Shown piece by piece: positions 9,126 to 17,653 of a stretch of DNA of 64,000 nucleotides; position 1 is the first letter of the stretch, and each line of letters opens with the position of its first letter. This DNA is from Halalkalibacter okhensis (GTDB lineage Bacteria > Bacillota > Bacilli > Bacillales > Bacillaceae_D): NCBI RefSeq assembly GCF_000787375.1, contig NZ_JRJU01000005.1, positions 1 to 64,000 of the forward strand, written 5' to 3'. The notes beneath the pieces are model-generated. The model worked only from the letters and a program-made list of their open reading frames with translations, was not told the origin of the DNA and did not search any database. The position numbers were made by a program, and so were the translations under genes.

Positions 9126-11252
9126 TCATTTGGTATGCTTTCCATTTAACTTTAACTTCCTAATGTTCAGCAATCTCAATCCATTTAACGTGACAAGCAA
9201 CGTAGCACCCATATCAGCAATAATGGCAATCCATAGAGTAAGCCAACCTGGGATGACAAGCATTAGAGCCAAAAGCTTTAATACAAGTGACAGCGTAATA
9301 TTTTGCTTAATAATCGTCCGTGCCTTGCGACTTAATTGAATCGTAAAAGGAAGCTTAGATAAGTCGTCTTTCATAAAGACAATATCCGCTGTTTCTAACG
9401 CGACATCTGAACCTGCTCCTCCCATTGCTATGCCGACATTGGCTGTTGCGAGCGCAGCAGCATCATTGACGCCATCACCGACCATTGCCACATGATTTCC
9501 TTTTTTGCGGATAGATTCAACATAAGACACTTTTTCGTTTGGCAGCAAATTCGCTTTAACATCCGTCATGCCAACTTGACTAGCAATCCTATGAGCAGAC
9601 GTTTCATGATCTCCTGTTAGTAAAATCGTGTCACGAATTCCCATTTGATGAAGAGTTCCAATCAACTTCTTGCTTTCTTCACGAACAGAATCGGCAAGTG
9701 CGAGTAACCCTATTACCTGTTCTTTTGTTGCAAGAATGACAACCGTTTTCGCCTCACTCTTTAGTTTCTGAATCTTTTCTTTTGCTTGTTCCGATAGATC
9801 GGTTACTTGCTTAATAAACGCTTCGCTGCCTACATAGTAGGTCGTATCTGCTACTCTCCCCCTAATTCCTTTGCCTGTTTCTGATTGAAAATCAACGACG
9901 GATTCGAAGGAGTGACCGATTTTTTGTTCTGCAAAATGTACTATTGCAACAGCAAGGGGATGTTTGGAGTTTTGCTCTAATGAAGCGATCAATCTTAAAC
10001 ATTCAGATTCATTATGATGTTCCTCTACCCAAATGTCCGTAACTTCAGGTTCACCTTTCGTTAACGTTCCTGTTTTATCAAACGCTACTGCTTTAATTCG
10101 GCCTGCTTCTTCTAAGTGTATGCCACCTTTAATAAGAACTCCTTGGCGCGCAGCTGTTCCAAGAGCCGTCACAATGGATACAGGTGTTGAAATAACTAAT
10201 GCACAAGGACAACCGACAACTAAGACCGCAAGACCTTGGTAAATCCAACTGCTCCACTCTGCTCCAAAAGCAAGGGGTGGAATGATGGCAACAAGAATGG
10301 CAATGAAGATAATGATCGGTGTGTATACTTTTGCAAAGCGGTCAATAAATGCTTCGGCTGATGCCCGCTTCGCTTGAGCTTCTTCAACTAATTTCATCAT
10401 TTTTGAAAGAGTCGAGTCTTCATTGCGCTTCGTAATTTCTACCTCTAATTGACCTTCTTCATTTAACGTTCCTGCAAAAACGGTATCACCTATTTGTTTT
10501 TCAACAGGAATCGATTCCCCTGTTATCGCAGCTTGGTTCACTGACGATGCACCTTTTATTACCTTGCCATCAACCGTTACTTTTTCTCCAGGGCGGATCA
10601 TAACGATTTCCCCAACCGCCAGTTCTTTCACATCAGCATCCATCCAAGCATCATTCCGCCAAACTCTTGCCATTTTTGGTGTGTTTTCAAATAAGGAACG
10701 AATGGATTTTCGCGCTCGTTCCATCGAATACGTTTCAAGCATTTGGCTAATCGCAAAAAGAAAAACAACAGTAGCCCCTTCTCCCCATTCTCCTATAATC
10801 GCTGCTCCAATCACCGCAATTGTCATTAATGTTTTCATATCAAAGCGTGCTTGTGTTAGATTTTTGATCCCTTGAAGGAAAAGACGATGTCCTCCTATAA
10901 GCATGGACGATGTATAAAAGAAAATAGCGAGGAGGCCTTCACCATATAATCCTTGCATCATAAACCCAATTACTAGAAAAAAACCTGAAACAATCGTTTT
11001 CCACATAACGGGTGATTTCCACTTCGAACGCCTTTCTATTTGCTCATCCTCTTGAAATAGTTTCAAATTTTCAAAGGCTCCTTCTTGCTCGACAGCCTTT
11101 TTCGTTACATTTCCAATGACCGTTATGGTCGAAGCTTGAAAATTCACTTCAGCTTTTTCGACTCCAGGTAGACTGTTAACATTATGTTCAAACTGAGCAG
11201 CACAGCTCGTGCATGAAAATCCTTGGACGTGGTACTTCACTTCCTTACTCAC
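9126..11252 (-). CDS. cadA: CadA/ZntA-type Cd2+/Zn2+/Pb2+ efflux P1B-ATPase
   Basis: A 708-residue heavy-metal-exporting P-type ATPase. An N-terminal HMA domain carries GFSCTSCA (residues 11-18), then membrane helices. Next come the actuator TGES (244-247), the transmembrane metal site CPC (348-350) and the phosphorylation motif DKTGTLT (392-398). The hinge motif is GDGVNDAAALATA. The conserved aspartate in the last helix pair (ADMGATLLVTLNGLRLL) points to Zn/Cd/Pb rather than copper. It starts at a GTG inside a 4-nt overlap with the upstream cadC, preceded by GAGGAGGTG, so the two are translationally coupled. Confidence 0.95.
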   Translation of the reverse strand: MSKEVKYHVQGFSCTSCAAQFEHNVNSLPGVEKAEVNFQASTITVIGNVTKKAVEQEGAFENLKLFQEDEQIERRSKWKSPVMWKTIVSGFFLVIGFMMQGLYGEGLLAIFFYTSSMLIGGHRLFLQGIKNLTQARFDMKTLMTIAVIGAAIIGEWGEGATVVFLFAISQMLETYSMERARKSIRSLFENTPKMARVWRNDAWMDADVKELAVGEIVMIRPGEKVTVDGKVIKGASSVNQAAITGESIPVEKQIGDTVFAGTLNEEGQLEVEITKRNEDSTLSKMMKLVEEAQAKRASAEAFIDRFAKVYTPIIIFIAILVAIIPPLAFGAEWSSWIYQGLAVLVVGCPCALVISTPVSIVTALGTAARQGVLIKGGIHLEEAGRIKAVAFDKTGTLTKGEPEVTDIWVEEHHNESECLRLIASLEQNSKHPLAVAIVHFAEQKIGHSFESVVDFQSETGKGIRGRVADTTYYVGSEAFIKQVTDLSEQAKEKIQKLKSEAKTVVILATKEQVIGLLALADSVREESKKLIGTLHQMGIRDTILLTGDHETSAHRIASQVGMTDVKANLLPNEKVSYVESIRKKGNHVAMVGDGVNDAAALATANVGIAMGGAGSDVALETADIVFMKDDLSKLPFTIQLSRKARTIIKQNITLSLVLKLLALMLVIPGWLTLWIAIIADMGATLLVTLNGLRLLNIRKLKLNGKHTK

Positions 11253-11626
11253 CCACGCACCTCCTCATTTTGATGGGCAATCGCCGTCATTAATAACGTT
11301 CGTATATGTTCATCATCAAGCGAATAAAATACGAGCTTCCCTCTTTTCTCACTTTTCGCTATACGAAGATTTTTTAGATGTCTAAGGTGATGAGACGCTG
11401 TCGCATTCGTTGTACCAATTATTGAGGCAACATCACAGACACAGAGTTCCTTCTCTTGGCAAAGTGCATAAGCTATTTTAACGCGTGTTTCATCAGCAAG
11501 AACTTTAAACATATCAGCAAGAAGATCAAAGCGTTGATTGACTAACTGATCTTTTACTTTTCCTACTACTTTTTCATCGTAAGAAAATACTTCACATGTT
11601 TCTATTGGTTGTTTCTGCTTGCTCAT
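11249..11626 (-). CDS. cadC: CadC, ArsR/SmtB metal-sensing repressor
   Basis: A repressor of about 125 residues with a winged-helix core. CadC-type metal ligands are visible: an N-terminal cysteine (ETCEVF), the helix motif ELCVCDVA, and DDEH...AHQNE near the C-terminus, which matches the regulatory zinc site in SmtB/CadC. The frame opens 15 nt upstream, but the ATG at 11626 lies 7 nt after a GGGGGA site and is preferred. It should repress cadC-cadA until Cd, Pb or Zn binds. A matching operator sits in its promoter. Confidence 0.9.
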   Translation of the reverse strand: MSKQKQPIETCEVFSYDEKVVGKVKDQLVNQRFDLLADMFKVLADETRVKIAYALCQEKELCVCDVASIIGTTNATASHHLRHLKNLRIAKSEKRGKLVFYSLDDEHIRTLLMTAIAHQNEEVRG

Positions 11627-11643
11627 CTCAACATCCCCCATTC

Positions 11644-11696
11644 ATTCAAACACTCATTTGATTATTAGTATATTCTATTTTTATAAAAAAGTGCAA
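11644..11696 (-). promoter_or_regulatory. cadCA promoter with CadC-like operator
   Basis: On the minus strand the -35 TTGCAC (11691-11696), an 18-bp spacer and the -10 TATACT (11667-11672) form a SigA promoter. Immediately downstream, AATCAAATGAGTGTTTGAAT (11644-11663) is an inverted repeat with TCAAA/TTTGA half-sites, as in known cad operators. Confidence 0.75.
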
Positions 11697-11735
11697 CAAA
11701 AAAGCGAGCAAATGGATAAAATTCCATTACTCGCT
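11695..11735 (-). terminator. Intrinsic terminator of the lone arsR
   Basis: AAGCGAGTAATGG pairs with CCATTTGCTCGCTT around a short loop, then TTTTTT on the minus strand. The upstream arm includes the arsR stop codon, and the T-run abuts the cadCA -35 region. Confidence 0.8.
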
Positions 11736-12050
11736 TGGTCTTAAAATGCAGCAAAGTTTCTCAGACAAGACGTCACTCATCGTTTTCTCATTTAATCGGT
11801 AGTAATTCCATTGCCCTTTTTTCTCTCGATCAATGAATCCTGCATCAAGCAATATTTTTAGGTGATAGGATAGTTTGGATTGAGGAATATCGAGAATCTC
11901 GGTTAAGTCACACACACATGTTTCTCCGCGTACGCAAAGCTCGTTTAATAATGTAAGTCTTTTTTCATCGGCTAGCGCTTTAAATTTTTGTTCAAAAAAT
12001 TTAGGATCAAACGATTGACTCTTGGATTCAAATCGTACTGGAATATCCAT
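11727..12050 (-). CDS. ArsR-family arsenic-type repressor (stand-alone)
   Basis: A 107-residue winged-helix protein with ETCVCDLTEIL at about residues 43-53, the cysteine-containing DNA-recognition region typical of As(III)-sensing ArsR. A C-terminal CC pair (KLCCILRPSE) may add thiol ligands. It is monocistronic, with its own promoter, a clear inverted-repeat operator and its own terminator. It lies between cadC and arsA, so it may control the ars operon in trans or only itself. The ATG follows GGGAGGT. Confidence 0.85.
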   Translation of the reverse strand: MDIPVRFESKSQSFDPKFFEQKFKALADEKRLTLLNELCVRGETCVCDLTEILDIPQSKLSYHLKILLDAGFIDREKKGQWNYYRLNEKTMSDVLSEKLCCILRPSE

Positions 12051-12061
12051 AAGTACCTCCC

Positions 12062-12108
12062 ATCAATTTTTATTGATATAATTAACATACCATTTTTATG
12101 CACTCTAT
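12062..12108 (-). promoter_or_regulatory. Promoter and ArsR-type operator of the lone arsR
   Basis: ATCAATAAAAATTGAT on the minus strand (12062-12077) is a perfect ATCAA-N6-TTGAT inverted repeat, the usual form of ars operators. Upstream, TTGATA and TATGTT separated by 18 bp are plausible -35 and -10 hexamers. Confidence 0.7.
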
Positions 12109-12120
12109 ATCAACCACAAT

Positions 12121-12148
12121 AGAAAAGAAGAGGGTGTCTCACCTCTAA
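12121..12148 (-). terminator. Probable terminator of the ars operon
   Basis: Minus strand GAGGTG-AGA-CACCCTC with a single bulge, then TCTTCTTTTCT, 12 nt after the arsA stop. The stem is short, so strength is uncertain. Confidence 0.5.
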
Positions 12149-12160
12149 GTTAAAGACAAC

Positions 12161-13924
12161 CTACTTCGTTAACGTTTTTAATTGGTCGTAGCCCGTTGCA
12201 AGTTCAAGCTGCCATGGAATCACGGCTACTTGTCCTGTTCTTTCTGTCGCCACAAGTTGAATCCATTTCATCTCTGAATGAGATCGAGCGTGTAAGATTG
12301 GATCAATAGTATTGGCTGCTGCAAAGCTTTGATTGACAATCCACCAGCTTGGTGTAATATTAGCACGAACTAAATCACCTTGCAGGCGGCTTGCTTCATG
12401 AACCGGTGTAGCCTCTGGCAGTGTAACAATGACTACATCTGTCTCTTTCTTATTTCGCAATCTTGGTAATAACTTAGAAACCGATTTTGGAACCTCTCCA
12501 CTCGCTCGTTCTAACTCCTTATGATAAGACTGTGCTGCATCTAACAAAAGCAATGTGTGCCCAGTCGGAGCTGTGTCGATGACTACAAACGAGTCATCTG
12601 CTTGTTCTACGACATTCGCAAATGCGCGGAATACGGCAATTTCTTCTGTGCAAGGTGAGTTTAAATCTTCTTCTAAATAGGCAAGACCATTTTCATCAAC
12701 TGTTTCTTTTGCCTTCGCTAGAACCTCATGCTTGTATGCATCTACTTCTGCTTTTGGATCAATTCGACTTACGACTAAACGTCCTTGAACTTGCTTTCCA
12801 AGAACATGGGACAAATGTGCGGCAGGGTCCGTTGTTGTTAGATGGACAGAATGACCGAGTTCAGCTAACCCAACCGCAATAGCTGCTGCAACCGTTGTCT
12901 TTCCGACGCCTCCTTTGCCCATGGTCATGACAACACCTTTTTTCTTTGCCGCTACTTGCTTGATTACGTCTTTTAACGCATATTTGTCTACGATCTCACT
13001 CGTTTCTTCACTTTTTTGTGCAAGATGCTGATCACGAAAGAGTGAGCGTAGGGCGTCCATTCCTGTTAATTGATAAGGGACATATGGAAGTTCATACGTA
13101 GTCAGAGACCTTAATTGCTCTGGGATATTCGCAAGAGCCTTTTCTTGACGATCATAAAAGGTAGTAGACACCTCATCATCTTCTACATAACTTTGAAGCT
13201 TTCCATTTATCAATAGAAGCTGATTCGTCAGCCCAACATGCTTCAACTCTTCAGCGGCTCGATTGGCTTCTTGAAGTGCCGACTCGTCAGGTCTTGAAAC
13301 AAGAACGAGTGTCGTCTGCTCGGAATTGGATAATGCTTTCACTGCTTCAGCGTACAATTCTTTCTTTTCACCAAGTCCTGAAAGCGGTCCAAGGCATGAA
13401 GCACCGTGAGTACTATCTTCGAGAAAAGAGGACCAAGCCGTTGGAAGTTGCAGCAAACGAAGAGTATGCCCAGTAGGTGCCGTATCAAAAATGATATGGT
13501 CATATTCTCTTGTTCGCTCTGGATTTGTTAATATTGAAGCAAATTTATCAAAGGCGGCAATCTCAACCGTGCAGGCGCCAGAAAGTTGCTCTTCCATTTG
13601 GGCAATAACGGGAGCTGGTAGCTTATCCTTATATGGCCCGACTACCTTTTCTCGATAAGCTGCAGCTGCTTCCTCAGGGTCTAAGTTAATCGCAGATAGT
13701 CCAGGTACATTGGGAATTGGTGTTGTTTCATAACCAATCTCGCCTTCAAATACATCTTGTAAATTAGAAGCAGGATCTGTACTCACAATTAATACTTGTT
13801 TTCCTTCATCAGCAAGAGCAACGGCTGTAGCACATGCTGTTGACGTTTTTCCTACTCCGCCTTTTCCTGTGAAAAATAAATAGGGAGTAACATTCGTTGA
13901 TGTTGGCTGAAATCGTCTTGTCAT
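12161..13924 (-). CDS. arsA: ArsA, arsenite-activated ATPase
   Basis: A 587-residue ATPase made of two homologous halves. Each half has a P-loop, GKGGVGKTS (residues 20-28) and GKGGVGKTT (336-344), and a DTAPTGHT signal sequence. The three cysteines that bind As(III) in E. coli ArsA have clear counterparts at C118 (SGACTVE), C177 (GASCLGP) and C425 (SPCTEE). It drives ArsB as an ATP-dependent arsenite pump. The start overlaps the arsD stop by 4 nt (ATGA). It is the last gene of arsRBCDA. Confidence 0.96.
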   Translation of the reverse strand: MTRRFQPTSTNVTPYLFFTGKGGVGKTSTACATAVALADEGKQVLIVSTDPASNLQDVFEGEIGYETTPIPNVPGLSAINLDPEEAAAAYREKVVGPYKDKLPAPVIAQMEEQLSGACTVEIAAFDKFASILTNPERTREYDHIIFDTAPTGHTLRLLQLPTAWSSFLEDSTHGASCLGPLSGLGEKKELYAEAVKALSNSEQTTLVLVSRPDESALQEANRAAEELKHVGLTNQLLLINGKLQSYVEDDEVSTTFYDRQEKALANIPEQLRSLTTYELPYVPYQLTGMDALRSLFRDQHLAQKSEETSEIVDKYALKDVIKQVAAKKKGVVMTMGKGGVGKTTVAAAIAVGLAELGHSVHLTTTDPAAHLSHVLGKQVQGRLVVSRIDPKAEVDAYKHEVLAKAKETVDENGLAYLEEDLNSPCTEEIAVFRAFANVVEQADDSFVVIDTAPTGHTLLLLDAAQSYHKELERASGEVPKSVSKLLPRLRNKKETDVVIVTLPEATPVHEASRLQGDLVRANITPSWWIVNQSFAAANTIDPILHARSHSEMKWIQLVATERTGQVAVIPWQLELATGYDQLKTLTK

Positions 13925-14277
13925 AGCAACTCGATCCCTTTTGATTTTGTCTCTGATTTCGTAAGCTCACTTACAGAAATGTTCGCCCACTGGGCAAACT
14001 CTTCATTCGTTGGATATCGCCCTTCTACCTTTAGTTCCCCATCGACGATCGCCGCAGGGAGCGCATCTGTTCCTTGCGTGTTTAAAACCTCTTGAATTTT
14101 TGCCTCATCGATAAAAGCTTGAGGTTCAGATCCTAAATTATACCGTGAAATATCGACATTCTTTTTTTCTAATAGAAAAATAGCGGTAGCGACACGCGTT
14201 AATTCTGGATCCACACTCGGACCACATACCCCCGTTGCACAACACATCGCAGGATCATAAATTCTAATTTTAGGCAT
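13921..14277 (-). CDS. arsD: ArsD, arsenite metallochaperone
   Basis: A 118-residue thioredoxin-fold protein. The three cysteines needed to bind and hand As(III) to ArsA are present at C12, C13 and C18 (MCCATGVCG). The ATG at 14277, 6 nt after GGAGGAG, is taken as the start; six extra in-frame codons upstream lack a ribosome site. It is translationally coupled to arsA. In the family it raises the affinity of the ArsAB pump at low arsenite. Weak repressor activity is also reported for ArsD. Confidence 0.95.
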   Translation of the reverse strand: MPKIRIYDPAMCCATGVCGPSVDPELTRVATAIFLLEKKNVDISRYNLGSEPQAFIDEAKIQEVLNTQGTDALPAAIVDGELKVEGRYPTNEEFAQWANISVSELTKSETKSKGIELL

Positions 14278-14310
14278 AAGAAACTCCTCCTTCAATAGTG
14301 TAAAGAGATA

Positions 14311-14332
14311 AAGAGGGGTCTGACCCCCTCTT
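14311..14332 (-). terminator. Intercistronic hairpin between arsC and arsD
   Basis: Minus strand AAGAGGGG-GTCAGA-CCCCTCTT, 8-bp stem, followed by TTATCTCTTT. It begins in the arsC stop codon. It could lower arsDA expression relative to arsRBC or protect the upstream mRNA. Confidence 0.6.
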
Positions 14333-14750
14333 ATTTCCCGGTTTCTCCAAATGTTTTAATACGGTCACCGATTTCATCACGGACGCGTTGGAAGAATGCC
14401 CATTTTTCTTCATCTGTGCCTTCTGCTTTAGCTGGGTCATCAAAGCCCCAGTGTACACGGTCTTTATTTGGCGGAGTTGCTGGACATACGTCATTTGCAT
14501 GACCGCATAAAGTAACAACAAGATCTGCTTTCTTTAAAATGTCTGCATCAATCGTATCTGATGTTTGGCTAGAAATATCTACCCCCGCTTCTGCCATTGC
14601 TTTTACTGCATTTGGATTCACTCCATGCGCTTCAATTCCAGCAGAATAAACGTCATATTTATCTCCAAGGTATTTCTTTCCCCAGCCTTCTGCCATTTGG
14701 CTGCGGCATGAGTTTCCTGTACATAAAAAATAGATGATTGGTTTAGACAT
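14331..14750 (-). CDS. arsC: ArsC, thioredoxin-dependent arsenate reductase
   Basis: A 139-residue enzyme of the low-molecular-weight phosphatase fold, like B. subtilis and S. aureus ArsC. The catalytic P-loop is C10-TGNS-C15-R, and the redox shuttle cysteines are C82 and C89 (LCGHANDVC). It reduces arsenate to arsenite, which ArsAB then exports. It lies 61 nt after arsB. Confidence 0.97.
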   Translation of the reverse strand: MSKPIIYFLCTGNSCRSQMAEGWGKKYLGDKYDVYSAGIEAHGVNPNAVKAMAEAGVDISSQTSDTIDADILKKADLVVTLCGHANDVCPATPPNKDRVHWGFDDPAKAEGTDEEKWAFFQRVRDEIGDRIKTFGETGK

Positions 14751-14811
14751 AATTAATTGCTCCTTTGGTAGTAAGAATTTTTATATGGAAGACGCAAACT
14801 ATTGCATCGAC

Positions 14812-16122
14812 TTACAAAATAATGACAAGCCATAAGTAAAGTCCAACAAGTGTGATAAAGAGAGTTGGAACGGTTAAAATGATTCCGACTTTAAAGTAAT
14901 ACCCCCATGAGATCTTCATGCCTTTTTGAGCAAGGACATGCAGCCATAAAAGAGTCGCTAAGGAACCAATTGGCGTAATTTTCGGTCCTAAATCTGAACC
15001 AATCACATTAGCATAAATCAGCGCTTCACGCATCGCTCCTGCTGTATTCGTCTCCGCAATAGCTAATGCGTTAATCATGACCGTTGGCATGTTGTTCATA
15101 ACAGAAGACAAAATCGCTGCAATGAAGCCCATCGCGATCGTCCCGGCAAATAACCCCTGCTCTGCTGATCTCTCAATCACAACGGCTAGAAGGTCTGTTA
15201 ACCCCACGTTACGCAGGCCATACACGACAACATACATTCCAATCGAAAAGACCACAATCGCCCAAGGTGCACTTTTAATAATTCCCACAGAGCTTAAGAC
15301 TGGATTCTTTGCACTTATGGAACGGAAGATCAAGTAAAAAACAATGGCAATTGGCATCGCTACAAATGAAACGGGCAAATGGATGAACTCACTGACAAAG
15401 TATCCAACTAGAAGAAAAGCTAAGATGTACCATGATAGTTTGAACAGTTTAGGGTCTTTTATCGCTTCTTCTGGCTTTTTCAGTTGATTCATATCATAAT
15501 TCTTCGGTATGTCTTTTCTGAAATATAAATACAAGACAAGAATGCTCGCACCTAATGCAAAGAAGTTCGGTACAATCATTCTAGAAGCATACTCGACAAA
15601 TCCGATCCCAAAGAAATCTGCCGAAACAATGTTTACTAAGTTACTGACCAAAAGTGGTAGCGACGTCGTATCAGCAATAAATCCACTTGCCATTATAAAA
15701 GGCAAGATCATCGCTTCTTTAAAGCGAAGAGCACGAACCATTGCTAGAACGATCGGTGTTAAAATAAGCGCTGCCCCATCATTTGCAAATAACGCAGCAA
15801 CAACTGCCCCAAGTAAAGAGACATAAAGGAACATTTTCACTCCGTTCCCTTTTGCAAAGCGGGCCATATGCAAGGCTGACCACTCGAAAAATCCAATTTC
15901 GTCTAATATTAGAGAAATAATAATAATAGCTACAAATGTTAACGTGGCATTCCAAACAATCCCTGTTACAGTAACGACATCTTGAAAGTCAACGACACCG
16001 ACAATCAATGCTAACACAGCACCAATCGATGCTGACCAACCAATAGAAAGTCCTTTTGGTTGCCAAATGACTAATATGAGCGTAAACAGGAAAATGAGCG
16101 ATGCTAACACTACAGATGTCAT
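14812..16122 (-). CDS. arsB: ArsB, arsenite efflux membrane protein
   Basis: A 436-residue permease with about 12 hydrophobic segments. It has ArsB-type features such as [18 protein letters not shown] and [20 protein letters not shown], the anion-transporter signature. It belongs to the ArsB family, not ACR3. ArsB works alone as an As(OH)3/H+ antiporter, or as the channel of the ArsAB ATPase; arsA and arsD here suggest the pump form. The frame opens at a GTG (16131) too close to AAGGAG, and the ATG at 16122 is 8 nt from it. Confidence 0.95.
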   Translation of the reverse strand: MTSVVLASLIFLFTLILVIWQPKGLSIGWSASIGAVLALIVGVVDFQDVVTVTGIVWNATLTFVAIIIISLILDEIGFFEWSALHMARFAKGNGVKMFLYVSLLGAVVAALFANDGAALILTPIVLAMVRALRFKEAMILPFIMASGFIADTTSLPLLVSNLVNIVSADFFGIGFVEYASRMIVPNFFALGASILVLYLYFRKDIPKNYDMNQLKKPEEAIKDPKLFKLSWYILAFLLVGYFVSEFIHLPVSFVAMPIAIVFYLIFRSISAKNPVLSSVGIIKSAPWAIVVFSIGMYVVVYGLRNVGLTDLLAVVIERSAEQGLFAGTIAMGFIAAILSSVMNNMPTVMINALAIAETNTAGAMREALIYANVIGSDLGPKITPIGSLATLLWLHVLAQKGMKISWGYYFKVGIILTVPTLFITLVGLYLWLVIIL

Positions 16123-16149
16123 CTTCTCCACTCCTTTATTTCTATCTTT

Positions 16150-16503
16150 TTACTCACAACAACTTACCCGTAACCCTCGCTGCTCGAGATCGACTAAGCG
16201 TGCTTTCTGACTTGGAATGTGAGCTAATAAGCTTTCAACTAATGGATAAGCTTCATGTTTTTTATTCACACGATAAAAGATCCACTGCCCTTTTCTCTTT
16301 TCATAAACGAGGCCGATATCTTTTAACTTACGAATATGTTGGCTAATTGAAGGCTGGCTCATCTGAAATAACTCAACAAATTCACATACACAGCACTCAT
16401 CTTCTGATAACATCGCCATCATCGCTAAGCGTGTTTTATCTCCAAGAAGCTTTAATACTTTCGAAGCTGCATCGATTTCAACAATAGAAATAGTATTGCT
16501 CAT
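16150..16503 (-). CDS. arsR: ArsR repressor of the ars operon
   Basis: A 117-residue winged-helix repressor with DECCVCEFVELF (about residues 35-46), which holds the As(III)-binding cysteines in the DNA-recognition region. It ends in SCCE, a thiol-rich tail also seen in Bacillus ArsR proteins. It is the first gene of arsR-arsB-arsC-arsD-arsA, 27 nt before arsB. It is clearly different from the stand-alone ArsR at 11.7 kb, and the promoter elements differ too. Confidence 0.93.
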   Translation of the reverse strand: MSNTISIVEIDAASKVLKLLGDKTRLAMMAMLSEDECCVCEFVELFQMSQPSISQHIRKLKDIGLVYEKRKGQWIFYRVNKKHEAYPLVESLLAHIPSQKARLVDLEQRGLRVSCCE

Positions 16504-16525
16504 CCCAATCAGTCCTTTCTGTGAC

Positions 16526-16555
16526 CATTATATAATTATATGCTTATATACACAA
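16526..16555 (-). promoter_or_regulatory. ars operon promoter with palindromic spacer
   Basis: On the minus strand -35 TTGTGT (16550-16555), 17 bp, and -10 TATAAT (16527-16532). CATATAATTATATAATG (16526-16542) is a near-perfect palindrome covering the -10 and part of the spacer, a good position for ArsR repression. Confidence 0.65.
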
Positions 16556-16624
16556 TTAATTTTATGTAAAGAAAAAGTAAAGGGTAAGTAAAGGTGCACC
16601 ATTTACTTACCCTCATATAATCTC

Positions 16625-17098
16625 TTATTCACTTACAACATATTCGTCAAAAAACTGTTGGAACTCGTTATTCGAAACGGCACTAACAATTCTCCCGACT
16701 TCTATTCCATTTTCAAAATGAACGACCGTAGGAGTGGATTCGAGATTGTACTGGTTCCATCCTTGTTCAAATTCCTTTAAATTATATTGAAGTAAGTTAA
16801 TTCCATTTTCTTCTGCTAATGGAACCAATCTTGGTGTTGCTTCTTTACAATATGGACAAGTTGAGCTATAAAAATAAACTGTAACAGATTCCTCGTTAGC
16901 AAGCTTCTCTTCTAACTCATCAGGTAAAATGAGGTTCTGATAATTAGGATCATCAAGTAATTCAACAGTTGCGGGGTCTAACCGGTCTTTTCCATAAGGG
17001 TTTCCCGCTGCCTTTTGCGATTGATTTATATTTGAAACAACAATTAACGCCACAAAAATAAGAACAACAATACTACCAAATAAGATAATTTTCTTCAT
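16625..17098 (-). CDS. Membrane-anchored thioredoxin-fold thiol oxidoreductase
   Basis: A 157-residue protein with an N-terminal membrane anchor (residues 3-24) and an extracytoplasmic thioredoxin fold. The active site is CPYC in YSSTCPYCKEATPRL near residues 80-83, and the cis-proline motif is STPTVVHF. It overlaps the upstream bdbC by 4 nt. The pair therefore probably acts together in disulfide formation outside the membrane, with this protein as the BdbA/BdbD-like partner of the quinone-linked BdbC. The exact family name is uncertain. Confidence 0.85.
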   Translation of the reverse strand: MKKIILFGSIVVLIFVALIVVSNINQSQKAAGNPYGKDRLDPATVELLDDPNYQNLILPDELEEKLANEESVTVYFYSSTCPYCKEATPRLVPLAEENGINLLQYNLKEFEQGWNQYNLESTPTVVHFENGIEVGRIVSAVSNNEFQQFFDEYVVSE

Positions 17099-17523
17099 TT
17101 TGAATCCTCCTTCGTTAACTTCAACATAAATAAACTACAAACAAAGATAATGATAAAAGCCGTCATTGCTAGGAATGGAATGGTCACAAATCCAAACCAA
17201 TTAATATATGCCCCTGTACAAGGCACACGCCCACATGCCGGAGCACTTTGAGTGAACACCGGAACTTTTTGTAACATATAATGATAGCTTGATAGACCCA
17301 TACCAATAAACGATAAAACTGCTGAATAAAGAGCTACCGTTGCATCCTTTTTAATGATTCCAATAATGAAAATGATGACAAGCGGATACATGACGATTCG
17401 TTGATACCAACAAAGCGTACAAGGCTCATACATCCTTACTTGAGAAAAATATAATGAACCTAACGTTGCTACTAGAGCTGTTACCCAAGCCACTATACTT
17501 AAGTTCTCTACTTGTTTTTTCAT
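17095..17523 (-). CDS. bdbC: BdbC/DsbB-like disulfide oxidoreductase
   Basis: A 142-residue four-helix membrane protein. The quinone-side motif is CTLCWYQR and the second extracytoplasmic cysteine pair is PACGRVPC, the DsbB pattern. It reoxidises a thioredoxin-like partner and passes electrons to quinone. The frame is open 19 codons upstream, but the ATG at 17523 has a GAGG site 8 nt away. It is the first gene of a two-gene unit with the CPYC thioredoxin. Confidence 0.9.
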   Translation of the reverse strand: MKKQVENLSIVAWVTALVATLGSLYFSQVRMYEPCTLCWYQRIVMYPLVIIFIIGIIKKDATVALYSAVLSFIGMGLSSYHYMLQKVPVFTQSAPACGRVPCTGAYINWFGFVTIPFLAMTAFIIIFVCSLFMLKLTKEDSK

Positions 17524-17618
17524 TTTTTTATCCTCTTTTTCTATTTGTTCAATTACTAGATTCATTATACAGATATTCAAAAACCAATGCTACTTTCAAA
17601 CTTTGACAATCTGGAGAA

Positions 17619-17653
17619 TAAAAAAGAATGACGCCACTATTGTGATGTCATTC
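17619..17653 (-). terminator. Intrinsic terminator of yhfI
   Basis: GAATGAC...GTCATTC stem followed by TTTTTT on the minus strand, overlapping the yhfI stop codon. Confidence 0.8.
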
